Assembly: GCA_905250025.1 (NCBI GenBank)
Contig: CAJNOJ010000036.1
Span: forward strand, 372,001 to 436,000
Source: Adineta ricciae
Lineage: Eukaryota > Rotifera > Eurotatoria > Adinetida > Adinetidae
Length of the DNA: 64,000 nt
Direction: 5' to 3'
Positions 14,012 to 23,251 of the stretch are shown piece by piece. The position numbers and the translations under genes were made by a program. Every line of letters begins with the position of its first letter. Positions within the stretch are counted from its first letter, which is position 1. The notes below the pieces were generated by a model. It was not told where the DNA came from. It worked only from the letters and a program-made list of their open reading frames with translations, and did no database searches.

Positions 14012-14847
14012 CCATTTCAGACCCATAGTATAAAAAAAGCAATACCTGTTTATATAATTTTTTTACCACATAATTAATAAAAATTAGTCTAGTGTCATAT
14101 GACGGTTCAGAGATGTGTATCGTAGATATTCACTCTATATGTTTGTCTTTTTTCTTTTCTTTCTTCATATATGATACTATTCTTCCTTACTTCGGAGGTA
14201 TAACATGTGAATACATGTAATCTGTTTTTGATATTCTCATTTTTTACATAATCCTGCATAGGCCATATATATATATAGATGTACGTGTTTTCTTTTTCGT
14301 ATATATGATCTAAGGTATACATCAGTACACTTCTTTTTTGTTCTATAAGTAAAGAAAACTTCTAATAAACACAACGTCGTATAATCTGTAAGAAAAATAA
14401 AACTATTCATTGGGAAAGTTCTCGAAAGGTTCTAACTGTTCTTCAAAGAGACTATATAAGGTGATCGTTGCGGTTAGTCTACTCTACAAACATTAGTATA
14501 TAATTAAAACAGCACTAGATTTCCATCATTGGGACATTTGCCTGTTACTGAACCTAAAGGAAGATGCGGATATTGTAGTACAAAAGCTCGTCCAATATAT
14601 AGTAATATAAAGTGTAGTTTTTGTGACATTTCTTTGTGTGTAAAACAACACAAACATTGTTTTTTGTTATTTCACGAGAATATTTTATGAGCTTTACACT
14701 TAATAAACATCAGGAATCAAACTTTTATTGATATCACGTACGAAAACATTCAGAGTGTTTATGGGATACTTTCATGTGCCTAAAATAAGCTAATTTACGA
14801 GTTTATTATGATGCAAATCGGCAAAAAATAATTTGGGTCTGAAAGGG
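14012..14847 (+). mobile_element. Short piggyBac-type element with TTAA target sites
   Basis: Ends are inverted copies: left CCATTTCAGACCCA (from 14012) and right, read inward on the minus strand, CCCTTTCAGACCCA (from 14847). Each is flanked by TTAA (14008-14011 and 14848-14851), the invariable target duplication of piggyBac transposons. Inside, 14511-14690 encodes the C-terminal cysteine-rich end of a piggyBac transposase. At 836 bp it has lost almost all of the transposase, so it is a non-autonomous deletion derivative. It lies inside the decayed F-box copy. Confidence 0.85.
14511..14690 (+). pseudogene. PiggyBac transposase C-terminal remnant
   Basis: An open frame ending TGA at 14688-14690 reads RFPSLGHLPVTE, then a cysteine-rich zinc-finger pattern (CGYC, CSFC, LCVKQH, HCFLLFH). 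HLP followed by a CxxC..CxxC..LC..CF..YH-type finger is the usual C-terminal end of piggyBac DDE transposases. The catalytic domain is absent and the upstream sequence is not coding, so this is a leftover. Confidence 0.8.
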
Positions 14848-15092
14848 TTAAGATGATCAATTTGAAAAGTAATGCCCTTTGAAGTCTGCCACTGTTGAAC
14901 ACGAGATTCAATAAGCATCAACTTCCATAAGAGATGTATCAATCGAATGAGCTTTCATCGGGTCAAACTTCATGTACAGTTCATCTAGTTCAAGAGAAGA
15001 AATATCAAAATAATAATACCAATCGCTGAAGAGCGGCGGTGGCGTTTGTTAGATGATCGAAGCACATAGTTGACATAGTAGTAAATGGAAGA

Positions 15093-16829
15093 CAGCTCGA
15101 CATTCGTCTGAAATGTAGAAATATGAATATATTTTGGGAGAAAAATAAAAGTTGTAGAAAAAAAAGCAATAATGAAAATACAAAATTACATATAGGTGTA
15201 TCAATGAAATGGATGTGAGAGTTCTTTTTCAGTTTAAAGAATTTGATTATTTCCTACAAATTCTCACTGAATTTTCAAACCTCCAGTTATATTCTAAATA
15301 ATTCGTTTAACGCGGTGGAGGACTCACATGACGACAATGACTTGTATGGGCTGTTCTGCAAGTGTTTGACAAAGGAATGGAATACAATAAAATGGTAATT
15401 ATTAGGAATAAATAAGACGCACATCGCTTGTTTAGGTATAGTCATATTTACATGTCAATTGCTTACTCAGATAGCGCAGAAACTCCTTCAGAGTCGAATG
15501 CATATGCAGAAGGCGATGTCAACCGGATAAAGATCTTTTGAATAAGGTACACTATGTAGCGACAAACAGGGAAGGTGCACATATAATTTATACGGGATGA
15601 TACTTGTGACAATCTCTCTGACGTGCGCTGTATGCGTTATATGATTATTCTCATCTAGTAGATTTTCCTTATCTGGTATATTGTGATGTACTTTGATATG
15701 ATGTTTTTTTGCGTTCTCTTCTGTATGGATGAGTATATAAACGCGTGTATTGTATCAGAACGATGCGATTTCTAATAGGAAGAATAAAGAAAGACGTGGT
15801 TACATCAGAATATACATCTCTTCCATCAAAAATCGTCACAATACTACTTAGTCAGAGACGATTTTCTGAGTAGTCATTTGCAGAATGATACTGAGAAGAT
15901 AAAATAGTGCATTGATATATTTATAACTAGAAATCATTCGGCGTATAGCAACTACTCGTTTTCCGAGGTTAAATTCAACAGCAGTCGTATTCCACAAAGA
16001 AAAAGCAAAATGGATCGTTCCTGCTTGTTAACCCTGCTCTATTCAAGAGAAGAAGCGCTCTGTTTTTTTTTCGTTCTATAATGTTATACACAGAACGCAA
16101 AATTTATATTCCGAAGAATCCGACGTAGTATTGCTGGTTCCTCATATTTTTGTTCTTCATGTCCTGGAACTTATGGAAGTTTTTCTGTCATTTCTTGCAT
16201 TCTGTGTTTTTTTGCATCAACTCTTCTGCGCATGCATTCGCGACTTAACATTCTTTCAGTCTAAAGAATGTTTATATCTTTTGTATACAAGAATAAATGT
16301 GAAGCAAATATAAAGTAAAATTTACAATTTTCATTCACTTTTCTTATACATCGATGCGCTTCCTCGATATAAAAACTACATTCGACTCACTACTATACTC
16401 TCAATTAGAAGTGTTACTTTATCTTTATTTTATAAAGTAAAGATGAAGTAAAGTAACACCCTTACTCTCAATAATTTTATTTCCAATCAAGACGACGTCA
16501 CGCTTTACTCTTGTTTAATGACTATGTAGTTTCCTTACTTACCTTTTTCTATTCGTTGCGTGTCACTTTTATTTCGAAGCTAGTAAATATTATGTCCGTA
16601 GTTTCATTTATACACAAACAGCAATATTTCGCACAAAATATTTTTAATAAAAGTGAGCCGGTGACTATTTTCCACTTGCCATGTCAAACATGTCATTTTT
16701 TTACATTAATCCTTTGAGAAAGAAGGTGTAGTGATCACTCATTGCATTTATGCCATTGATTTCATATCAAACACATACCTCTTGGAATATTTCTAGACTC
16801 ATTTCTAGACACATAAGCTTTTCGAACGA
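15093..16829. other. Intergenic, no gene seen
   Basis: About 1.7 kb of AT-rich sequence upstream of the RING/RRM gene. Short frames (for example 16131-16313 and 16511-16717) are hydrophobic low-complexity and unconvincing. It holds one hairpin-forming inverted repeat at 16411-16459, listed separately. Confidence 0.5.
16411..16459. repeat. Imperfect inverted repeat (hairpin)
   Basis: The arm GTGTTACTTTATCTTTA is followed after a short AT loop by its near-complement ending GTAAAGTAACAC. A hairpin of about 17 base pairs with a bulge could form. It could be a tiny terminal-inverted-repeat relic or chance in AT-rich DNA. Confidence 0.45.
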
Positions 16830-18135
16830 ATGGCATCCGACGATATCTTTACATCTATGGAATATATCAACGAAGACTCCATTGATTCCAATTTGATATG
16901 TAGTATTTGTCAGAAACCTTTCAAGGAACCTGTATGCACATCATGTGATCATACATACTGTAAACAATGTATTACACGTTGGTTAACATCGAACAAGACT
17001 AAATCGTGTCCTACTTGTATGAAACAACCATTATCAACAAAGGAACTTGTACAAGCTAGTCGTCCGTTACGTAATATGATTGATCAACTTCGAGTTCGAT
17101 GTGTTTTATGTGAACAAGCGGATCTACAACGTGGAAATTTCCTCGATCATATTGATAAGATCTGTCCGAAAACTACAACTGGATGCCAAGCTGCTGATAT
17201 AAAATGTCCTTGGAAAGGAACAAGAGAAGAGTTACCGGCACATCTACCGACGTGCATTTTTGAACCATTACGACCTATACTAGGTTACTTGATTGCTGAA
17301 AATAATCAACTTAAGAAGAAAATCGAACAACAAGCTAATGAAATTAAAAAACTACGGGGCGAAACACCTGAGAAAATCGGTAGTAAGTGTCGTATACAGA
17401 TGAATAACATTCCAATCAGAAACTATCTATACTACTTCGCTTTCTCATAGCCGCAGCAGCAGCAGCAGTAGCAGTTGATGATGACTCTGATGCTGAAAGT
17501 ATAATTTCATCAACGTCAGAGATGTGTACCGACGATACAAATCAAAAGGAAGAAAATGCAATATTTGTTAGAAATCTTCCAGCTAATGTCAAATTCAACG
17601 ATGTGTTTGATTTTTTTTCGAAAATTGGACGTATCAAGGTAAATTTAATGTAGTTTTTTATGTAGGTGATATTAATGTATCTATACTTTCCCAGTACGAT
17701 CCAAAAACTCAAAAAGCCAGTTTATTTATCTTCAAAAATCCAAACAACGCGAATGGGCCATGTGCTGCAAAAGTAACTTATGTTGATAAAGAATCAGCTT
17801 CTGCAGCTATTGGAGAATACGATCGTAAGTCGATTTTGCCGAATATATAAAAAATAATTTCATACCGAATTCTTTGAACTTCATAGAAAAACATATTCCC
17901 CAATGGAATACTAAACTTCTGGTATGCATATCAACTCGAAAGAAAGCTCATTTCAAAGACGCTGGAAAGGGTAAACGCTCTTTTTTCTCTATGCACAGAA
18001 AGTTTATTCTCGTTTTAATCTCATCCGAAAGAACACAATGAAGCCAAAGGAACACATGAAGAACCGTTAACTGAACAAGATAAGACACCGAGAACTAAGT
18101 ATTTACGGTTTGTACTTCGAAGAAAATGTGAATAG
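16830..18135 (+). CDS. RING / TRAF zinc-finger protein fused to a FET-type RRM
   Basis: Five exons: 16830-17382, 17451-17638, 17695-17824, 17887-17970 and 18032-18135, totalling 1059 bases and 352 residues. A C3HC4 RING finger comes first (CSICQKPF, CDHTYCKQC, CPTC), then TRAF-type zinc-finger cysteines (CVLCEQ, DHIDKICP, IKCPWKG, HLPTC), a coiled coil (LIAENNQLKKKIEQQ) and an Ala/Asp-rich linker. Then comes an RRM with RNP2 IFVRNLP and the FUS/EWS/TAF15-like GRIKYDPKTQK..KVTYVDKESASAAI. The last exon is a short charged tail; its acceptor is the least certain splice. The first half is typical of RNF41/TRAF-like E3 ubiquitin ligases and the second of FET RNA-binding proteins. Together they suggest RNA-directed ubiquitination, which is inference. 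Confidence 0.82.
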
Positions 18136-18553
18136 ACTTCTAGTATGATTGTCTTCGTATTATTCAAGGCGACCACATCATTCAAAACAATCACACAAGC
18201 CAACGAACTAATACCCAACGATAATAATCAAACATTTTCTATTATTCAACAGTAGTTTTATTTCATTTTATGTAGAAATGAATAATCAAACGATTGTCAA
18301 TAAAAATACTCGTATTCGCTTTAGTAATAAATTCATATTGAAATAACATTCATTGAATTCTGTCTGACAATTTCATCGAGAAAAAAAACCGTTTCTTCAT
18401 TCGGTTTTGATGAAAATAGTGTCACGTCTTTTCTTTCATTCATTCCAGTGGATGGCATAAAATAGAAAATGAGTGTCAGCTGGTGTTTTTCGACTACGTT
18501 TCTAGTCATAGTTCGATCGAACCATATCAGTACAACGACGGAAAGATTTAACT
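18136..18553. other. Short intergenic region
   Basis: 3' flank of the RING/RRM gene, with an AATAAA near 18299, and the upstream region of the first four-TM gene. Nothing else seen. Confidence 0.5.
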
Positions 18554-19280
18554 ATGAAAGACGAGAGAATTATTGAAAGGATCGGTATAATCGAAGATCC
18601 AAATCAGACTGTCATATCACGATTATTACCTGAACAAATAATGATGCGCCGCATTCGAACTACTCTGCTTATTTTGCTCGGATTTTTATTGGTAAGACAC
18701 CCTAGAGAGGAATTGCTTAGGCGAACTATCTGCAATTCTTGTAGATGTCCGATCTCGTTGGTTTAGTTTTATTTGTTCATTTCCATGTTCACGGTTCAAA
18801 ACCGAGTTCGAAACTTAATATCAAACGTGAATTACTTTGGCGTGTATTTTCAGTCTTCTATTATGCATTTGGATTAATTGCAACAATTCAATACTTTCGA
18901 AAAGGCTTATGCGTGGTAATATAATGTCATAATCTATTAGATTGTTCAGGTTTTGGTTTTTATTTTATCTTTAAGTTTGCCTCGATTGGAAGCTTTATCT
19001 TAATTATATTGAGTGCCACTTTTGCAACGATCTATATTACGGCATTTTATAGAAAACAACGTTTTTTTTCTTATGAAACCGATGCCGATATCTTCTACTC
19101 TGTAATTTACACAATTGCTGCAAAGATATCATTCGTTGTCCTTGTAAATACTCGACTTAACTCATCGAACGTATTGTATTTTGTCATATCTTTCCTTTAT
19201 AGTTCATCATTGTATGTTTATCATTTAAATTGTCCAATCTACTCACCATGAATCGACGCCCGATCATTCGAACAGTATAA
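18554..19280 (+). CDS. Four-TM membrane protein, tandem copy 1
   Basis: Four exons (18554-18691, 18745-18915, 18976-19143, 19203-19280), all introns in phase 0, giving 184 residues. An N-terminal cytosolic segment (MKDERIIERIG) precedes four hydrophobic helices: LLILLGFLLMSDLVGLVLF, VFYYAFGLIATIQYF, FASIGSFILIILSATFAT and IAAKISFVVL continuing into exon 4. It ends in a short basic tail. Copies 2 and 3 directly downstream have the same exon plan. The spacing of helices and the acidic residue in TM1 (SDL/FDL) faintly recall the MENTAL domain of STARD3/STARD3NL, but the resemblance is weak and no function is assigned. Confidence 0.7.
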
Positions 19281-19523
19281 CTCTTCGTTCTTTTGTGCTC
19301 TGCAATCACGGTGAAAGAACAAACAATGATTCTCTTTCGCCTTTCGTTTCCTCTGGCACCAATTTTTTGTTTATGTATAAATCATAGCATTTTTTTTTCT
19401 CGACATACTAATTCTAAAGTATAACATTCCAAAGCGTTTTTCTCCTCGCTCCTAACTTTATTCTTGAAATTTTCATCAGAAAGAAAAGATACTAGTAGTC
19501 ATTTGTTTCAATAACGTATCATC

Positions 19524-20222
19524 ATGATTGATCATTCGCATGCAGCTCTCAAGCCTGAAGTCATTGCCCAAGAAAATGAAGTATATCGACGACAGAAGTT
19601 TCTGTTTGTTCTCATCGATATTCTATTCGTAAGTCATAAAATAAAACTATCATCAATCTCCTGAGTAATCACTCTTTTAGACATTCGATCTCGTTATTCT
19701 CATTGCTTGTATACATTTATATACCGTTGATTCGTGGATGAAAGGAAATGTTCAAATCTACTTCCCGTTATTCTGGATTCTCAGCTCGACTATTTATGAT
19801 ATTTATGGGCTAATCGTGTCATGTCTATGCTATCGAACGTGTTTGCTTGTGGTATTAAATTCACCCGGCTTATTCTATTCCATCCGTTATAATCATTTAC
19901 TTTTAGTACGCCTGGATTGGAATATTCTTCTTTATTTGTAATGTTATTGCACTTGGGATTATGCTATTTTTACCATTGAGTAGGGATACACTCGTTTCGA
20001 ATGGTACGTTGTTTTATACACCTCGCTACATTATTCTCATTATTTTCTGGCTCACTATGTTGACTCTTCGAGTAAATTATATTGAAATTTTACGGACATC
20101 CATCACTTTTTTTATTTTCTTATTAGTTAACCACTGTTCGATTATCGTTCTATTTAACAAAATTGATTTCTCAAATAGAACACGACGTCCTCGAATGTGC
20201 TCATACAGATGTCATCGATTAA
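19524..20222 (+). CDS. Four-TM membrane protein, tandem copy 2
   Basis: Four exons (19524-19628, 19681-19851, 19907-20071, 20127-20222), all phase-0 introns, 178 residues. Exon 2 is exactly 171 bases, as in copy 1. The start is a short hydrophilic segment (HAALKPEVIAQENEVYRR), then FLFVLIDILF/TFDLVILIACIHLY across the first splice, two further helices, and YAWIGIFFFICNVIALGIML. The last exon acceptor at 20126 was picked over a rival at 20178 because it yields LSFYLTKLI, matching LSFKLSNLL in copy 1 and LSKLISKSIE in copy 3. Function unknown. Confidence 0.7.
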
Positions 20223-20713
20223 CGATTTCATTCAATGAAAGATACACCAGTAAACACTACTCATTACGGTACATTTCATTTTACATACGATGTTATAGAA
20301 TACTCCAGAGACGTTCCGTTCGTCTTGTTCTTTCAATTCACATATAAGCAATAAATTTGAGTCTAATTTTTTTTATGAACATCCTGGTCGAACGGAACTC
20401 AGACATAAGATAGTGTGATCGTTTTCCCAGTCACGCAAACTGTGACAAAATTAAGATCCGATACTGTGTAAACGATTTAATGAACTGTATCGCCATGTGT
20501 TTTTCTTTTTGTAAATAGGAAGACGATTCTCCTACTACTAGTAGATCTCTTCTTCTTTTACTTCGATGAACACTCTTTTTTCTGTTATGCCGTTTCCGAG
20601 AAAGAAAACACGCCCAATAGGATGACAGATTACTACGTTAGTGATATAGAAAAGTATTAGTTTGCTTCCTATTCTATCAAATCATTCGGCCTGTCAATAT
20701 ATGAAGACACATA
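20223..20713. other. Spacer between four-TM genes 2 and 3
   Basis: AT-rich spacer of about 490 bases. It presumably carries the 3' end of copy 2 and the promoter of copy 3; no further feature. Confidence 0.5.
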
Positions 20714-21428
20714 ATGGAAAACGAAGGAAATATTCGAGCAGATGTGAACAACGATGACGACATCAGCAATGGTTCGGCGCACTTGCTTTCCAAAAGAATG
20801 AGCATCGGTCGATTACGAAAATATCTTCTTGTTTTACTTTCAATCATGATCGTAAACCTCACAAAATCTCTCCTAAACTTCTCCTTTGCATTTCTTGTCA
20901 ACTTTAGGCTTTCTCTCTCTTCTACTTGCTTTTCGTCAGCTTGCCCTGTATGAAGTATATCAACTCATGGTATTGTGAACATTTCAATCGACGATACGAA
21001 TTCAGCTGGGCATTAGTCTCGCTTATCTACGATACCCTTTGGCTTATAGTCACTTTCCGTTCTCATGTAAAAGGATTATTATTCGTATGTTTCTTTACAG
21101 ATTCAATGGTGAATATTTGTTTTGCGTGAAATTTAGTTCGCATGGCTGAGTACAATCTTATTATGCATATTTGGAGTATTTCTCATCGTTGCTCTTCTGG
21201 CGATCTTTCAAACAATGCTGTATTTTCATATGATCGAAACTCATATTATAGTTGCATCCGTGATTTCAGTTGTTTTGTGCATAATAACGTTAGTTTTACA
21301 GGTAAATATTCGATTGAAATAATGGTTGAAAAAGATTTGGTTTATTTTAGTTAATAATCATTCTATTCTCATTTAAGTTATCGAAATTAATCTCGAAAAG
21401 CATCGAAAAAGTTGATGATTCGTTATGA
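20714..21428 (+). CDS. Four-TM membrane protein, tandem copy 3
   Basis: Four exons (20714-20851, 20908-21084, 21137-21301, 21378-21428), all phase-0 introns, 176 residues. Exon 1 is the same length as in copy 1 (138). The N-terminus is acidic (ENEGNIRADVNNDDD). Helices: YLLVLLSIMI/AFSLFYLLFV, FSWALVSLIYDTLWLIV, FAWLSTILLCIFGVFLIVA and IVASVISVVLCIITLVLQ. A final 17-codon exon reads LSKLISKSIEKVDD and ends. Sequence similarity to copies 1 and 2 is low, but the exon map and the Phe-Ala-Trp opening of exon 3 are shared. Confidence 0.7.
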
Positions 21429-21624
21429 ATCATACTGGCGCTCGAGGATTTTTCTCTGCTTTTATTAAACTCATACTTATTCATCAGAACGTTAACATCA
21501 TGGATTTGTTTTTGGTTGTGTAATACACATCGTGCATTATGTTGTTGTTTTTTCTCGCTTCGTCTTTATATAAATATTTTTGTCCTATGACGATATCTGC
21601 TGCTTATATTTCTTTTTTTACTCT

Positions 21625-23037
21625 ATGGCGTCTTCGACAAACTCTCAGCAAATCGCTGCTGCTTGCACGAATCTAGATGAACTTTCGAAATGTACAATTA
21701 ATTTAGCTGATGAACATGTCGATCCTTGCGAAAATCCATCGGCTGTACCTCAATCATTTACTATTGTACTGGTTCATAGTAACAAGGAATATGATGTTCG
21801 GTAAGTTAACTTATGAAATAAAGTCACGGCAAGATGAAGTTGGTATGTTTTGGTTTCTAGTCTTAATGAAGGTGTTACTGTTGGTGATATCTTTCGTAAA
21901 CTAGTAGGCTTGAATCTATTCCAACTATCAGATATCGATTCATATCAACTGGCGAAAGAGAATGATCATCAAACTTCACTTGATCTTTCTCAAACATTCG
22001 CCAATCTAAAAGACACTTCTCGTTTTCTAATTCAGCAAAAGTTGCCTTCGCCATCACCTTTGGATCATATTTTTGTCAAAACTTTGACTGGAAAAAATCT
22101 CCAGATTAACGTCTGTTTGAAGACAGATAGTGTCGCTTCGGCTAAAGAACGTATAAACATTCAAGAAGGCATCCCAACTGATCAACAACGACTTATCTTT
22201 AACGGTAAACAACTTGAAGATAATTTGCTCTTGTCACAATATGGTATTGTGAATGAAAGTTGTGTACATCTCATACTAAGATTACGTAAACCAGTGATTC
22301 GGTTAAAATCAACAATAAATGATCGGGTTATTCAGCATGTCAATGTTTCAGTTGAACTCGATCCGAATGTATGGATTTTCTCAAGTCTGTATCCGAATCC
22401 ATCATTGACTGATAAGAAATCTCATGTGCAATGGAATGATTTGAATGTATATTATGATGGAAAGATCATTTTTGATCAGAAGAAAAGAGATGCTCACCCA
22501 GTGCATCGATTATACTCGCAGATTGATGATGAAATTGAACATCGAATGTTATTTTGGGAAGCAACGTCGGTCAGTTCAATACCAAGTTTTCTTCAAGAAA
22601 AGAGCATATGCGTTCCACACGATGATTTCAGTCGAATTCTCAATTATCTTCTAAAGAAAATGACCTTATCCACTGAGGATCGAGATGTACGTAGAAATAT
22701 TTCGTCATCAGATAGGTTTTTCTAAACGTTTCTTTTAAAGGATTTAATAACCTATGTGCTTTCTCAATTGGACGAAGTCGACCCTGAGCATGAAAATGAA
22801 AACATCATCTTCCAGTTCATTCCTTCTCAAATCTATTCTCGATCAGCCCAACTGACAATTCGTCCGTTACCTGAACAATTCGTGCGAATATTTCTTGTTT
22901 TCGGTTTTGGAGATGTTAATGATGAAATTTCATCATTCGACGATTTGGAAAAGGAAATTCCCAAAGTTTTCATCAATGAGAATTTATCAAATAGTGGACT
23001 GATCGTTCAAGAATGGGGCACAATGTTTATGTACTAA
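21625..23037 (+). CDS. Ubiquitin-like-domain protein, unknown role
   Basis: Three exons (21625-21800, 21861-22686, 22741-23037), 432 residues. A clear ubiquitin fold lies in the middle: [57 protein letters not shown]. It ends RLRKP without the Gly-Gly needed for conjugation and is followed by about 200 more residues, so it is a built-in ubiquitin-like domain, not a ubiquitin precursor. The parts before (a second, weaker beta-grasp-like stretch, [21 protein letters not shown]) and after ([14 protein letters not shown] and onward) are not recognised. The start at 21625 is preferred over an in-frame upstream ATG at 21580, which would add a hydrophobic low-complexity stretch. Confidence 0.8.
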
Positions 23038-23251
23038 CGATTTATTCGAATGTGACTGGTCAAACACGATACATTTACTCAGATGTGTATCTCAACATAT
23101 TTTACTCTGCCTTCAAATTTTGTCCAAAATAAAATCTTATCTTCTCGAATTTTATCTTTATCAAAAACACAAACTACATCTTTTTTCTATCACGACGTTT
23201 ATCGAGATAGCATTCCTGAATCTTTTCATTTCGAAGATCTCCTATTCAGCA

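Larger units (their letters stand above)
13327..15076 (-). pseudogene. Decayed F-box paralogue with a transposon inside
   Basis: Two pieces match the neighbouring F-box gene. At 15040-15076 the minus strand begins ATG and reads MSTMCFDHL, against MSTMRFDHL in the intact gene, and the 23 bases around that ATG are identical. At 13327-13815 a 162-residue open frame resembles the C-terminal LRR-like part (KQIRQLDIV..LKELHLLLSYG against KQLQRLEV..LEYLQLTLTYA). Everything between is missing or unreadable, and a piggyBac-type element occupies 14012-14847. The F-box frame stops soon after the first residues. It is therefore a tandem duplicate that lost its middle. A separate, unrecognised 45-residue minus frame ends near 14915. 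Confidence 0.65.
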
